Assembly: GCA_036346205.1 (NCBI GenBank)
Contig: JARFJB010001278.1
Location: forward strand, 3,912,001 to 3,976,000
DNA from: Vesta saturnalis
Lineage: Eukaryota > Arthropoda > Insecta > Coleoptera > Lampyridae
Length of the DNA: 64,000 nucleotides
Reading direction: 5' to 3'
Both the position numbers and the translations under genes were made by a program. Below, piece after piece: positions 45,463-57,480 of this stretch. Numbering within the stretch: position 1 is the first letter of the stretch; each line of letters starts with the position of its first letter. The notes beneath the pieces were generated by a model, which saw only the letters and a program-made list of their open reading frames with translations, was not told the origin of the DNA and did not search any database.

Positions 45463-48205
45463 GACAATTTTGTTAAACAGCCTTTTTTCCGTAAAATCGC
45501 ACACAAAGAAAATATCCTTCCAGTCTGTGGAGAAGGCTCGGATTTTCGATTTGTATGGGTCGAGCTTGAAAAATTTACTATTTTCTCTTGTTACATTTCT
45601 CCTAACATTCATTTAGATGAAGTCCAAATAATATTGGACAGACTAGAGATGAGCATAAAAACACAAAAAAAAACAATTCTACTAGCTGGTGACCTAAATG
45701 CTAAATCGCATATTTGGGGAGCTCGGACTGAGGATAAAGGAGGAGAAACAATTGTGGAGTGGTGCACTCCATTAGATCTGGTAGTGATTAACATCAGTGA
45801 AAAACCAACATTTATAAGAGGCAAGACAGAATCCCATCTAGACTTAACAATCAGCTCATATAGAATGTCACATGCAATAAAAAACTGGAGGGTTCTGGAA
45901 AATGAAGAAAGCATGAGCCTGCATCAGTACATTAAATACGAAGTGACATTCGAAGATTCGGTGGAAAATATAGAAACTAGCCACCATCACTGGAATATAA
46001 AAACTAGCAGCCTAGAAACATTTCTGCAAGAAATTAAAGTGGAAATAAAAAAACGACCAGCCACTGACGCCGAGACTATTACTCGCATTATACAAGATGC
46101 ATGCAAGAGGTGCTTCACACCGAAAAAAAAAGAATCAAGCAAGTATCCTGGTGGAATGAAACCTTGAAGAAACTGAGGGAAAAGTGTATCTATAGTAAAA
46201 GGAAGCTAATAAAAATGAATAAAAAACCACTAAACCAGGACACGAAATTACAATAAATAATTACCGAGAAGCCAAATATCGCTACAGGTGGGAAATAAAA
46301 AAATCCAAGGACGAGTGCTGGAAAAAAAAGCAAGAGCTAGGCAACGACATTTGGGGCACCGCATACAAAGTAATTTTTATGAAACTCGGTATGGCTAAAA
46401 ACAAAGCCAAATTAAGCACAGACGCACAGAAAGAAATAATTATGAACTTATTTCCAACAGACGCAGTCACAGAATGGGACATAATTAAACTAAACGTCAA
46501 TGAAATAGAAGTGATAACCGCAGAAGAATTGAGAGCTATTGCATTAAATATCAATACTAACAAGGCTTGTGATCCCGATAATATTCCGCAACTGATAACC
46601 AAAAGTGTCGTACAACAACATGCAGAGCATTTTGCCAAAATGTTAAACTTGGCCTGTTCCTAAGGATATGGAAATCCGTCAGTGTGGTACTAATTGAAAA
46701 ACCAAAGAAGCCAAATAGTCCAATAACATACAGACCAATATGATTAATAAACGGCCTAGGAAAGGTCTTCGAAAAATCAATAAGGGATAGAATCGTAAAA
46801 GAAATTGAAAATAAAGGTGGACTGCACAAATACCAATTTGGTTTCAGAAAAGGCAGGTCGACGATCGATGCCCTTAGCAAGGTAAAAGAAATATCCGAAG
46901 AGAACAATAAAGCGGCGTACCAATATAGGAACCTCTGCCTACTAATCACTATAGATGTTAAGAACGCGTTCAACTCGGCACCTTGGCCTGGAATTATAAG
47001 AGCCTTGAAAAGGAAATGGATCAGTGACTACCTTATAAAAATAATACAAGATTATTTCTCAGATAGAACACCAATATTAAACGAAAACGAAACGATTGCT
47101 GTAAGCAGAGGGGTCCCACAAGGATCAATTTTAGGACCGCTGCTCTGGAACACTTACTTCGATGATATCATGTACCTGGATGTCCCCGACGACATTTCAA
47201 TAATTTGCTACGCAGATGACTTGGCAATTGTTGCGTCAGCAAGAACACAGGAAAGGCTAACATGTATCACAAACACAACAATTGCTTTAATAAAAGACAA
47301 ATTGCCACAGACAAGACAGATTGCGTATTCTTATGGAGGAAACGAAAAACCGAACAAATAGCGATAGAAGTAGAACTATTACAACAAACTCAAAAAGCCT
47401 AAAATATTTAGGTATTACTATCAACGAAAAAATGACAATGACGGAACATGTAAACAATGTAACGAAAAAAGCAGAGAAAATAGCGGCCAGCATGTATAGG
47501 ATCATGCCAAACGTCAACGGGCCCAGTCACTGCAAGAAGAAATTACTGGCTGCAGTAGTAGAGTCCATTGTATTATATGGTTCAACTATCTGGTCCAAAA
47601 CCATGAGATAAAGGAAATACAAAGACCTGATCATAAAGGCGCAAAGAAGAGTTGCACTAAGAGTCGCTTCCGCATATAGAACCATCTCGGCTGATGCCGC
47701 CCTACTTATTGAAGACTTGATCCCAGTAACGTTAATCATACAAGAACGTGACAAAATCCAGCAGAACAAAGAAAGTGATAAGAAAGAGTTAAGAGAAGAC
47801 ACCATTGACAAATGGAATCAGTTATAGACTAGTAGCGAAAAGGCCGCTTGGACACTAATTACAAATATCCAAAAATGGTTCAAGAGGAAGCATGGGGAAA
47901 CGAACTATTGGCTCACGCAATTCTTATCCGGGCACGGGTCATTTCGACATTACCTGTTCAAATTTAAACGAGCAAGCGACGACCGATGCTTTTATTGCAA
48001 AGAAGTTGACACAGCCGAACACACAATACTTCACTGTCCACGATGGCAAAAGATCAGATCTAAAACAGAAAGAGAAATTGGAACTGTGCTCGAAAAAAGA
48101 AATATCGTAGACAAAATGCTTGAAAAACAAGAATGGTGGCAAAAAATCGACAGTATGATAAAAAAGATCATGCCAACAAAGGAAAGCGAGGAGAGAGACA
48201 TTTAA
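45463..48205 (+). pseudogene. R1-like endonuclease-reverse transcriptase ORF, frameshifted
   Basis: The frame is open from 45463, upstream of the Met at 45634. Endonuclease: FRFVWVELEKFTIFSCYISP, ILLAGDLNAKSHIWGA, ESHLDLTISSYRM. The linker at 46280-46660 includes AKLSTDAQKEIIMNLFP and NKACDPDNIP. RT: VVLIEKPKKPNSPITYRPI (one stop near 46741), KYQFGFRKGRSTIDAL, LITIDVKNAFNSAPW (motif A), RGVPQGSILGPLLWNTY (motif B), ICYADDLAIVA (motif C with catalytic DD). C-terminal region: SLKYLGITINEKMTMTEHVN, SIVLYGSTIW and DRCFYCKEVDTAEHTILHC, a C-C-H-C knuckle typical of the R1 group. A handful of frameshifts and stops; otherwise well preserved, suggesting a fairly recent insertion. Confidence 0.88.
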
Positions 48206-48516
48206 TCCATCTAAAGAGATCGCTGATCTCTTCTTTCTCGTTCTATATTTATATATTATTTTAAATTTAAGTTTGTTTAGTGCAAGAAATATCTTTTAGT
48301 TTTTTTTTTCAAGATAGAATTACCTACTATTGCAAGATCTTCAATTTCCCGTGGTCAACCTGAAGCATGCCTCTGGTGATTCCAGGTTGCCAGACTCGTT
48401 GGAAGAGGGGAGGGGTTTTAGTGGGTATGCTCACTCGAGAAAAAAGTGATTCCCACATACCCCTACAGAATGTGGGGCACCTATAAAAGGTTTCCCCTCC
48501 TCTAATAAAAAAAAAG
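45463..48516 (+). mobile_element. R1-clade non-LTR retrotransposon, 5'-truncated, 3' end present
   Basis: About 3.05 kb. It starts inside the endonuclease domain, runs through RT and a zinc-knuckle-like C-terminus to a stop at 48203-48205, then about 300 bp of 3' UTR and an A-rich tail at 48505-48515. The UTR contains a clear stem-loop (GGGTATG 48423-48429 with CATACCC 48456-48462; inner TCACT with AGTGA) that could be a recognition structure for its own RT. It is not located in recognisable rDNA. Confidence 0.85.
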
Positions 48517-48519
48517 ACT

Positions 48520-48715
48520 GTGGAGATATTTATACACCAATTTCGTTGAGCTCACGGTAAAATGGATTCACACGATGACCAAGAAGCCTCACGAGTGTTT
48601 GTCAAAATTTGGGCAGAATGTTGTTCAAAGTCTATATATACTGGGTGGATTTTTATTGCGGGAAAGTACAATATCACTTTTTTATAAGAAATATAAAAAC
48701 TTTATCATACAAATA
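48520..48715. repeat. Satellite-like repeat unit, interrupted by a transposon
   Basis: ATTTATACACCAATTTCGTT, AAAATGGATTCACACGATGA, CACGAGTGTTTGTCAAAATT, GGGCAGAATG. The same order of phrases recurs at 51412-51530. The mariner-like element at 48720-50887 lies between the two blocks, so it may have inserted into this array. Confidence 0.6.
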
Positions 48716-48719
48716 TGTG

Positions 48720-50887
48720 ATGTACCGGGTCGTCCATTAATAAAGGAGACCGGCAGTATATGAGAAACTACACTTCTCACTGTTTCGGGAAATAAGTATT
48801 GATAGAAAAAGTGACCGAGAGACATTGCTGCAGATTACTTATAATGCGATGGTCGCTCGGTGGCGTACACGAACATCAAATTAGAAAATCGGCTTTTTCT
48901 CTTAAATCGGCATTATCAAGATATGTCCAAAATAGTTTTATTATAAACTACATAACCTTAGAAACATTTTCGTTTTTTAGCATTTTTCTCTACCTAGTTT
49001 AAATAAGGAGAGGGGGAGAGGTTCAAAAAAATGTCATAACTTCTTTTTAACTCAACTGATTTTAATCAACTAAGTCTTGTTTAAGAGACGCTTCTTGGTT
49101 GCTTCTAATAAAATATTAACATTGTCGGTTTAGGCTTTTTTTTCGTCAGTAGATGGCGTTTTGTGACAAAGCCGTAAATTTTTGCAATTTTCTTCAAAAA
49201 TTTAAATGTAAGGGTATAATTATTTTTAACTCACAAGAAAGACCGTGAAAAAATATAGAGATTGGTGAAAACTCCAAGTCGATATCTTCTTTCGTTACAG
49301 AGATATGAATAAAAATAAATGTAAAAATATATTTTACAAGTAATAGAATTAGAGAACATGTTTAACTGTCATTAAATTATTAAAATGAATTAATTATTAA
49401 ACTATTAAAACAATAGGAATAAAATTTAATATATTAATGTCCCCTATCTTTAATTTAGAGCGGATAATAAAATCTATTTTTTAAATTATTATGTTGCATT
49501 ACGAATTTCCCTAAAAAGGACCGATGTTATCGAAGAATGGGTTGACAAAAGCCCTAATACTGAAGAACTAATGACGCCCCAAATGTTCAAATTGTTACCC
49601 GTACTGTTCAATACAGGGCTGCAATCTCTCACAAGATAGCAGTCTACTGAAAACAAGTAGGTCTTGAAATGCCAAAAATAACACAAACAATAGCCATTTC
49701 AAATATTGCTTTGCGTCAAAATAATATTAGTTCCATTAAAGTAAAGTAAAGAACCGTTGATTTCAAAATACCATTAACAAATGGAATAGCATTTGATATG
49801 CTTGCTGTATATTTTGAATGCATGAAGAATTCAACTGTTGCTGCAACAATTTATGCTGCGCGGTATCCAGAAAGACATCGTTACGAGAAAAGAGTCCCGG
49901 CTCTCCTAGACGTGGTATAGGCCGAACTGAGGAAATTATCATAAACGTACTAGCGTATACAGAATTTAATCCTCATCGAAATACTATAGATATTTCTAAC
50001 GACTTAGGCATTATCCAAACTACCGTCAAATGAGTTTTAAAAGACCACAGGTCTACAAAACATAATGCCCTGAAATATATACTTTGTCTTATTAATATTG
50101 TTTAAAAAAAAGTTTTATTTCAAATTTAGGCTACACCCATACCATGCAGTTCTCCACCCCTCAATTTTAATAGAAGGCTTGATTATTGCCATTGGTTGCT
50201 AAACATGGTAGCGAAAAATCCTAGACTATTATCAAATATACTATGGACGGATAAGACTATTTTTAACAGCGATGGGCACGTGAATTTGCATATTAGTCAC
50301 AAATCAATACTCAATCGGATGAAAGAGGTGCAGCATCAAGGCAGGTGGAGTGTAAACGTTTGCTGCGTATACTGGGAGGAATGATCATTGGGCCATTTAT
50401 ATTTCATGAAAAACTGCCCGGTTAAATTTTTCACAATTTTCTGACCAACGAATTGCCCGTTCTTTTAGAAAACATGCCATTAGAAATACGTCCATCCCAT
50501 TTTTCGGCTACCTAGAAAAAAAAATATACTGACAATGTTAATATTTTATTAGAAGCACCCAAGAAGCCTCTCTAAAAGGAGACTCAGTTATGACCTCTCC
50601 CTCCTCCCCTTATTAAACAAATGCTAAAAAAAGAAAATGTTTCTAAGCTTATGTAGTTTATAAAAACCTATTTTGGACATATCTTAATAATGTCGATTTA
50701 AGAGATAAAGCCGATAATCTAATTTGGTGTTCGTGTACGCCTCCTAGCGGCAATCGCAGGAACATGAAACTAACTTCCAGTAATTTCTCTCGGCCACCTT
50801 TACTATCAATATTTTTTTCCTTAACTGTACGATTCGTAATTTCTCATATACAGCCGATCTCCTTTATTAATGGACCACTCGGTACAT
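48720..50887. mobile_element. Mariner-like element with ~370 bp inverted arms
   Basis: The left arm (48720 to about 49145) and right arm (about 50520 to 50887) are inverted copies with scattered mismatches and small indels. Left phrases ATGTACCGGGT, GTCCATTAATAAAGGAGA, AAATCGGC-TTATCAAGATATGTCCAAAATAG and GCTTCTAATAAAATATTAAC all have complements on the right, the last at about 50534. The middle contains a degraded plus-strand transposase. The arms are far longer than usual mariner ends. Confidence 0.85.
49785..50520 (+). pseudogene. Mariner-like (DUF4817-type) transposase, C-terminus deleted
   Basis: AFDMLAVYFECMKNSTVAAT and IYAARYPERHRYEKRV (N-terminal HTH, 49788-49890), then TEEIIINVLAYTEFNPHRNT and ISNDLGIIQTTVK (second HTH, 49930-50032). 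Next come FNRRLDYCHWLLNMVAKNPR and ILWTDKTIFNSDGHVNLHIS (first catalytic Asp kept in WTDK, the next position changed from E to K), then VQHQGRWSVNVCC and GHLYFMKNCPVKF, and an eroded ELPVLLENMPLEIR block. The region with the second and third catalytic Asp is absent; the relic runs straight into the right inverted arm. Confidence 0.85.
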
Positions 50888-50907
50888 AGCAAAACTATAT
50901 TATAGTA

Positions 50908-51090
50908 TACAGGGTGTTCAACAAAAGCATATCAACAGAAATGTGTATTTTTTTTATTCTATTAGATCCAGAATCGAAATCAGCATGAAATTCTGCTTAT
51001 AATGATTTATTTCAATTTCACCTTAGTTGCAGAGTTGCCAGGTTATTCAAATTTTATTGGACAATTCGTAAAAAAACAGGTCATTCAAAA
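50908..51090. mobile_element. Possible transposon end (TACAGGGTGTTCAAC)
   Basis: TACAGGGTGTTCAACAAAAG at 50908 has the terminal motif of other elements in the window; the opposite end was not found. Confidence 0.35.
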
Positions 51091-51535
51091 TGATCAAAAT
51101 TTATATTTATACAGCAATTTCATTGCGGTCGCAACACTCGATAACCAAGAAATAAATTTTGTACCCCATGACCGTTTTTCAAGATTTAAGCCTAATTTCG
51201 CTCAAAATCTATAATACTTACGCACCAGCTTCTCCGATGGCCAAGAGCCGAATTCTGTTGTCCTTGTGTGTTGGTCCAAATTGGGCTGAATGTTACCTAA
51301 TGTATAAGCAAATTTCGTTGGGGTCGCGACAAATTTCATTTCCTCGATGGCCCAGAGCCAGATTATGTAGTCCACGTATGTTGGTCATCATTTGGTCTGA
51401 ATTTTGCCCCAATGTATATTTACACACCGATTTCGTTCTGGCAAAATGGATTCACTCGATGAATTTTGGCACGCGTGAGAGTGTCAAACTTTGGGCTGAA
51501 TGGTGCTTCAACTGGGGTTTAGGAAAAAATGTATT
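51090..51535. repeat. Tandem repeat of about 110-120 bp units
   Basis: Phrases ATTTATACAGCAATTTCATT / GTATAAGCAAATTTCGTTGG / ATTTACACACCGATTTCGTT begin successive units at about 51103, 51302 and 51418. Between them come CGATGGCC-AGAGCC and TTTGGGCTGAATG phrases. It is related to the block at 48520-48715. The 127-codon frame here (51159-51542) is a by-product of the repeat. Confidence 0.65.
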
Positions 51536-52185
51536 ACTTTGACGACCAAAAATATAGGTACTGGGTATCCAGCTATAGCTTTCGCGTTACACACAAGGTA
51601 TCGTCCACGACACTAACTTGCCATGGCTTATGGCCGTTATATAGAATGGTCATATTTGATGTCGGAAGGTCTCGACTATGGTAACGTTGAGCTAGAGAAA
51701 TTTTTGATCGGCCTTGACGTCTAGAAGGACGCGATTACTATATTCCAGTCTGTAGTGACCACCTTTTCAAAGCAACCACGGTCCAGCTGGCTAAACCAGA
51801 CCCTTTATAGTGGCTAAATCATTAACAACTCTGTTTAACGGTCTTTTAAGGGTATGTCAAACATTGCAGGTGGCACTCTTCACAATGTGCAGCAAAAACC
51901 ACACGATCATTTCAAAAAAAAAAAGATAGCAAGTTGAGTCACGTACAATTTGAAATCTACCATTTTCCTTTCCTGCTTCTCCCTAAAAGTATTACATATC
52001 ATTTACTGCTACTCATTCCTCACGTCAAACATACGCTTGTAATACGAAGGCTACTCCTAAATTAAACTTCAATTGACCATAGAAAATCAATACATGTTTG
52101 TAGCTTCATGGCATTTGCGTAATTAAAAAGAGGAGAGATAGAAGGTCACCCTTGCGTCCTATGTTCCGTTTGTGAATGTAACCAG
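51536..52185. other. Unassigned, somewhat GC-richer DNA
   Basis: About 650 bp with normal codon-like composition in parts (51540-51880) but stops in all frames and no recognisable domain. Confidence 0.4.
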
Positions 52186-52189
52186 CAAG

Positions 52190-53150
52190 CGATTAAAATA
52201 GATGTTGCTATTGCATATCCTGTGAATTGCGATATACGTTCTGTGATTCATTTCCTACAAGCAGAAGGGGTTAATGACGCCAAGAATCATTTGTGTCGTG
52301 TGTATGTGAATGGGGTCATAAGTGATGGTGCTGTGAGAGTAATGCAGAAAATGAAAACCTAGTCGCATAGATGTGCACGATGAAAATGATCGAGAAAGAC
52401 ATTCAAATGTGACTGAAGAACTTGTGTAACATGTTGACGAAATTGTGTGAGCATGACGTCGGTTCACAATGTTCAAAATTTTTGAAAATGTGTCTCAGAT
52501 TTTAACGGTAACCCTCTTCAACATTATCACAGAGATTAAGTTATAATAAGTTTTGTGCACGGTGAAATGAAAAAAGAAGAAGAGGCTACAATGAAGAAGT
52601 GGAACAATTTCTGAACAAAGTCAGACTGGGAACGAGACATGGGAGCCGTTCGTAAATTATGAGACTAAAGAACTGCACAAACAGTGGATGCATACTCATT
52701 CATGTAATAAGCCTAAAAAATTCAAGCAGACGTTGTTGCATTGCAGGTTTATAATGAGACTCTTAAAAAACTAAGGTCAATGCAAAACAAACAGCTCGGG
52801 ATGATTAACGAAGAAACCATTCTCCATCGCAACAATGCGCCACCTCATACTGCAAAACTAAGGAAAAACCAACACATTTTGGCTGAAAATTTTTTCAACG
52901 TATTCCCCCTATTGGCCGGATTTGGCATCGGGCAATTTTCATCTCTTCCCTAAGATGAAGGCCTAGCTGGCTAGTCAGCGCTCTTCGAAACCGATAGTGA
53001 GCTTAAGGATAGTGCCAATATCTGTATGAAGCACCAAGTGGCAGCTTACTTTGATGAAGGGATAAAGACGCTGGTGGCACGGTAGACAAACGTTTCAATT
53101 TTGTTGGAGACTATGTGGAGAATTAATGTTAACGTGTACGTACAGATTGT
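52190..53150 (+). pseudogene. Classic mariner transposase relic
   Basis: NCDIRSVIHFLQAEGVN and CRVYVNGVISDGAVRVMQK form the N-terminal HTH of mariner transposases (about 52224-52355). RRCARX..DRERHSNVTEEL-like sequence follows out of frame. The C-terminal third is clearer: VYNETLKKLRSMQNKQLG, ILHRNNAPPHTAKL (second catalytic Asp replaced by Asn: NNAPPHT for DNARPHT), a degraded PLLAGFGIGQFSSLP in place of the PPYSPDLAPSDFHLF block, and finally VGDYVEN. The first catalytic region is missing. Stops and frameshifts throughout. Confidence 0.8.
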
Positions 53151-53254
53151 ATGTAATGAAATTTTTCTATCTTGTTTCTTTTCTTTTTAATAGACCTCGT
53201 ATAAAAGACAAAGAATTATAATGCAAGGCGCCCTAAAAATCTGTACAAAACGAT

Positions 53255-54450
53255 AATCCGGTATTCGCCAAAATAAACAGTACTGAAATATGAAGGGCCA
53301 TGGAATGGCTTGGGCGATGTTTGGCTTGTTTGTCATTAACTGTCCTAATAATATTATGCTCGAGTTAAAGTCGTACTGAAAATGGTTCTGATAACTGAGG
53401 AAAAGATATTTGTAGTAGAATATTATTTTTTGGGCAATGGCCCAGGTTTGAAACAAATTTTCGAAAAATATCGGGAGCAATTTAATAAAGCTGCACCGAG
53501 TAAAAGCGTAATGTTAGCAATTGTCGAGAAATTTCGTCGCACTGGTAGTGTGTTGTGTCAGCGCAAGGGTTCTTCAGGTCGTCGAAGAACAGTTTGCATC
53601 AACGATAATGAAGAACGGGTTCTTGACCAGGTTCTTCGCAAAAAAGTCGTCAACGAATTGCGTATAAATTAAACCTCAGTGAAACATCTACAAGTAGAAT
53701 GTTCACAGGCATTGGTGGTTATCCATATCGTATTCAAACTGGACAACGACTAAACGCTGTGGACAAACGTTCAAGAAAAGTGTATTGTGGACGCGTGTTG
53801 AGCCTAGTATACGAGGATACCGATTTCTTGAAAAATGTATGATTTTCAGTCGCAAGTCATGTTCACCTAAATGGGTATATCAATAGACAAACTCGATTTC
53901 TTCGATTTGAACGCCCTGATTTCATTGTAGAAATACCACTTCACAGTGGTCCAGTTACGATTTGGTGTGCTGTATCGAGGCACGGTATAATAGATCCTTA
54001 TTTTATTGAGGACAGAATCAACACACAGTTACAGCGTTACAGAACATCATCACACCTTTTGTGAAAGATTTAACAATTTTTTGTGGCGCACGAAATTTAC
54101 AGTTGAACAGGCAATGGTTTCACCAGGCCAGACGCTCATTGGAACTTCTCCGCGAGCATTTTGGAAACAGAATAATTTCTCGTCAAACGGACTTTGATTA
54201 CCCATCGCATTCATATGACCTTACACCACCTGATACATACATTTGGGGTATGATGAGTCAGTATTCCGCTCTGATGATGCGCCAATGGGCATTACAGAAA
54301 TACCGCAAACAATAATAACTTATTTCTAACAACTCGTCAACGACTATTTACGATCTGCAAAATCGCTACAAGCTTGTTATGGTGCTCATTTTGAACATTG
54401 TTGTTTTCGGTACTGTTTTTGTTTGCGAATACTGTACTGGATCAAAATAG
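53255..54450 (+). mobile_element. Mariner-like element with both subterminal ends
   Basis: GTATTCGCCAAAATAAACAG TACTGAAA (from 53261) is matched in inverted orientation by TTTCGGTACTGT...TTTGCGAATAC ending at 54432. The pair covers about 28 bp with few mismatches. Overall length is about 1.2 kb. A broken plus-strand transposase lies between. Confidence 0.75.
53382..54420 (+). pseudogene. Mariner-like transposase, frameshifted
   Basis: It starts MVLITEEKIFVVEYYFLGNG, followed by FNKAAPSKSVMLAIVEKFRR, TGSVLCQRKGSSGRRRTVC and NDNEERVLDQVLRK (N-terminal HTH pair, 53382-53672). A frameshift follows. Next come VHLNGYINRQTRFLRFERPD (about 53862) and GPVTIWCAVSRHGIIDPYFI (about 53950). The C-terminal part reads ARRSLELLREHFGNRIISRQ, DFDYPSHSYDLTPPDTYIWG (third catalytic block, 54130-54255) and GAHFEHC near 54392. 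The QQDGA block with the second Asp is missing or destroyed. At least four frame changes. Confidence 0.82.
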
Positions 54451-54841
54451 GATTGTTCAACTAGCCTTATCTTTATTCAAAAGGTTTATAAAAAGTCAAA
54501 AAATATTTTTTATATCTAAACTTAGGTTTTAGCGATGGCAATGAACTGCGGAGTGTAAATGTGTACTAAGAAAACAGTTTGTTTTAGTACCATATTGTGA
54601 CATGTGATCCAAAGTTAGCGATCCACATACGAAAATAACCCTATCTTTTTAAAGATATCGCGTTTGTGTGTAAGAATTTATCCACAAGCAAAGTTTTTGA
54701 AGAAAAAAATAAATTCGATATGACATTGTGGTGGTAATCTAATTGATTTGGGATTATTTTGCGCTGAAAACAATAATTTAAAATGTGTAGTAAAATATCA
54801 CTGTAAAATTAAATTTTCGTTGTAGAGTAGACCAATGAAGA
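54451..54841. other. Unassigned DNA
   Basis: No feature recognised. Confidence 0.4.
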
Positions 54842-55092
54842 AATGACACGTATTTTTTCAGTTGTGAGGAAAATGGTTCCGAATGTGGAAAGGTGTACAG
54901 CTAAAGGTCCCTAACTCAACCTCGACGTCTTTTGAGAGGCGTATTGGAGAAACGAGGCGCTTAGATCCTTTAACTGTTAATTATAAACGTGGACTTACGA
55001 CTGATTTTTCTCCGGTTTATCAACGAACCCAAAATGTGAAGTTTATTCGGGGACAACTTTCACAACCAACGGAGGAAAATCCACATAGGTAA
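54842..55092 (+). other. Coding-like segment with splice-like borders
   Basis: A 69-codon frame from ATG 54883 reads MWKGVQLKVPNSTSTSFERR, then RLDPLTVNYKRGLTTDFSPV and RTQNVKFIRGQLSQPTEE. It is hydrophilic and GC-richer than its surroundings. A 3' splice-like site (TATTTTTTCAG, ending at 54861) precedes it, and a strong 5' splice-like site (CATAG|GTAAGATAA, 55088/55089) falls just before the stop. An overlapping shorter frame from ATG 54842 (MTRIFSVVRKMVPNVERCTA) competes. I recognise no family. It could be a host exon, a TE remnant or chance. Confidence 0.3.
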
Positions 55093-56800
55093 GATAACCT
55101 ACCATCAAAATTAGAATCATCGCTTATAGGGTCGGTCATTATAGCATCGATTAACGACCAATATATATTTACAACTTCAAAATACACTTCTGGAGTTATT
55201 AAATGAGTTATTTCGTTTTATTCAAAGGTTATTGATCCCGATTTAAATATTATTTTGAAAGTTTGGTTTCAATATTAATTTAAAATAAAATATTTGAAGT
55301 TGAACCGCAATTATGCAATTTAACATTTGTTTTATTTCCAAATGGGTATCTTCTTATGAGGGATGTCTTTATTGTTTTACGAAGAAATTGATAACAGTTA
55401 TTTTATACAGATTACTTATTTGTGTTATATTGTATTTATTATTATTTTGAGATACGTAATGATGTGTAGAGTTAATTTTGAGATTGATTAAGAAATTTGA
55501 GAGATTTAGTTTATTTTCGAAATTGTTATAATAATGACGTGCATCAGTTAATTTTGAGCGTAGTTATTTAGAGTCTATGAAGAGCATATTTATAGAGTCA
55601 CCAGAAATTCTATGAATTTAGTAGTGGACGACCTCGATCTTAAAGTAAGATTAGGACTAATAGACTTGAGCAAAGTGCTTAAAACAGAAAAGGAGTTAAG
55701 CGGGCCGAAGAGAATCGATGCTTTGGCGTTTGTCATACAAATGTAAGAATAATTTGTCCAGTAGTAATATGAAATAAAAAAACAGACATTAATTCCAAAA
55801 GTACATTCAGTGCTCCTCTGACCCAATCACCTGCAGTACAGTTTTGCGCCAAAAGTCACATAATCTTTCAGGACGATCAGAAACATGTTACATTATTTTG
55901 TTCCTAAATAATGGGCAAAGTAAAACTTAAATAAAAATCAGAATTTGTTTTAGTCGAATGTGGTCCTTGGCTGGAGTCCGTAGACGGTACGTTGGACAAA
56001 AACTGAAGGAAAAGTGTAGATGTCAACCTGTATATTGTCATTATTAAAGTGAAATCACTTATTGATCTCATTTGGCTTAGTCTCAACAAGGTAACTCTTG
56101 CAACTCACAAAAATACGTCCTACTACAGAATTTTCGTAACATTTTAATAGAAAAGTCTACTACAATAATTGTCAAGCACAAAGAGATGCCAATTACACTA
56201 GTTCTGAAATGCAGTATAATAATTTTGAAGCATTGTAGGTTGGAACTCCCTGTCATTATGTAAATTTTATTTCAATCATTAACAGAACTGCAACTACAGG
56301 ATTACGATCACTTGTGGTGTTTTAATTTAAAATCAATTTTGGTATTTAATCACAGTTGTGTGAAATGTATGACGTTATTTATTTGTAAAATTATCGTTGA
56401 GTCCTAGATTTTCGAATTGAAAATTATCATGACTTAATAAAACCAGTTATGTTGTAACCTAGGATATGCTAGTTTAAAGAATAATTCCAGTTACAAGATA
56501 AATTTATTTAATCTGTAACATTTCTTTTTTATTATTCTAAAAGTATTAAAGCTCATAAAGTAAAGTTGGTATTAAAATTATCCTAAAAAAGGTCAACAGC
56601 ATATGAAGATATTTTCAGAATCTGGAATATGTTCTCGCTGTTTTGCAACAGATGGAATTACGAGAACTGCGTGTGTACAGTTTAAGTTGGTAACATAAAA
56701 CCAGTTTTGAAATTCAGTATCATTTAACAATATTTTTTCCTGATGTTACATGACAAATTTCCTGCTAAAGTTCGATTGAAAAAATAAATCTGCAGCTAAA
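55093..56800. other. Unassigned AT-rich DNA (about 1.7 kb)
   Basis: No domain or ordered repeat recognised. Confidence 0.45.
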
Positions 56801-57480
56801 GCACATAAAATTCTTGTTAAGTCTTACGGCTACCATCCTCTGTCGGAGATTGGTTTAGACGCACCGAAAAAGGTTGAAGAAGAATTGGAGGCATAACTTC
56901 ATGAAGGTCAATGCGAGACACTAGACTTGAAGAACCTTTAGAAGTTGAATACACAACAGTTTCAAAATGTTTGAAAGTGTTAGGAATAGTCCAAAAAGAA
57001 CATTGATTGCGGTATGAGTTGAAGCCAAGATACGTCGAGTGGCGTGTGAACACCTGCTTCAATACAGAAAATGGTGAAGTAATCGGTCGGTATCCACTAC
57101 AATTGCAGCGTTTGATCCAAGCATTGAAGGTAAACATTTCCGCTATATGAGATACGATAAAGTGATTTTACAACTTCACCTCATATTACACAACCAGTGA
57201 AACGCTAATTGGCAACGCTTAAATGGAGCCGCAGTATTCACTAGATATTGCCGCCTCCGATTATCACTTGTTCAGATCAACGTTACATGACGATTCCAAA
57301 AAGTTGGTGGATTCTTGGATAATTCCAAAACACATGTGATTTATACGGCGTGGAATTCAAATGCTAAGAGGAATATGGAAAACAGTGATGGTTAGCAATG
57401 GACGATCCAGTGATACGTTATTTGCGACTTTTTTTAAAATACAGCATCAATTTTCACAAAAGAATCAGAGAGAACTTATA
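56800..57480 (+). pseudogene. Classic mariner relic (Mos1-like subgroup), internally deleted
   Basis: Plus-strand blocks: LVKSYGYHPLSE and LDAPKKVEEELEA (about 56815-56900). LEVEYTTVSKCLKVLGIVQK and LRYELKPRYVEWRVNTC (56940-57057) give the second HTH and following linker. EVIGRYPLQLQRLIQALK follows after a deletion that removes the first catalytic block. Then YSLDIAASDYHLFRSTLHDD (about 57237; family form YSPDIAPSDYHLFRSM) carries the third catalytic Asp region, and GIQMLRGIWKTVMVSNGR is the C-terminus. The second catalytic DNARPH block is lost. Confidence 0.82.

Noticed and set aside
45319..45612. Minus-strand 97-codon frame upstream of the R1-like element
   Set aside because: It overlaps the true plus-strand endonuclease frame (open from 45463) and has no motif.
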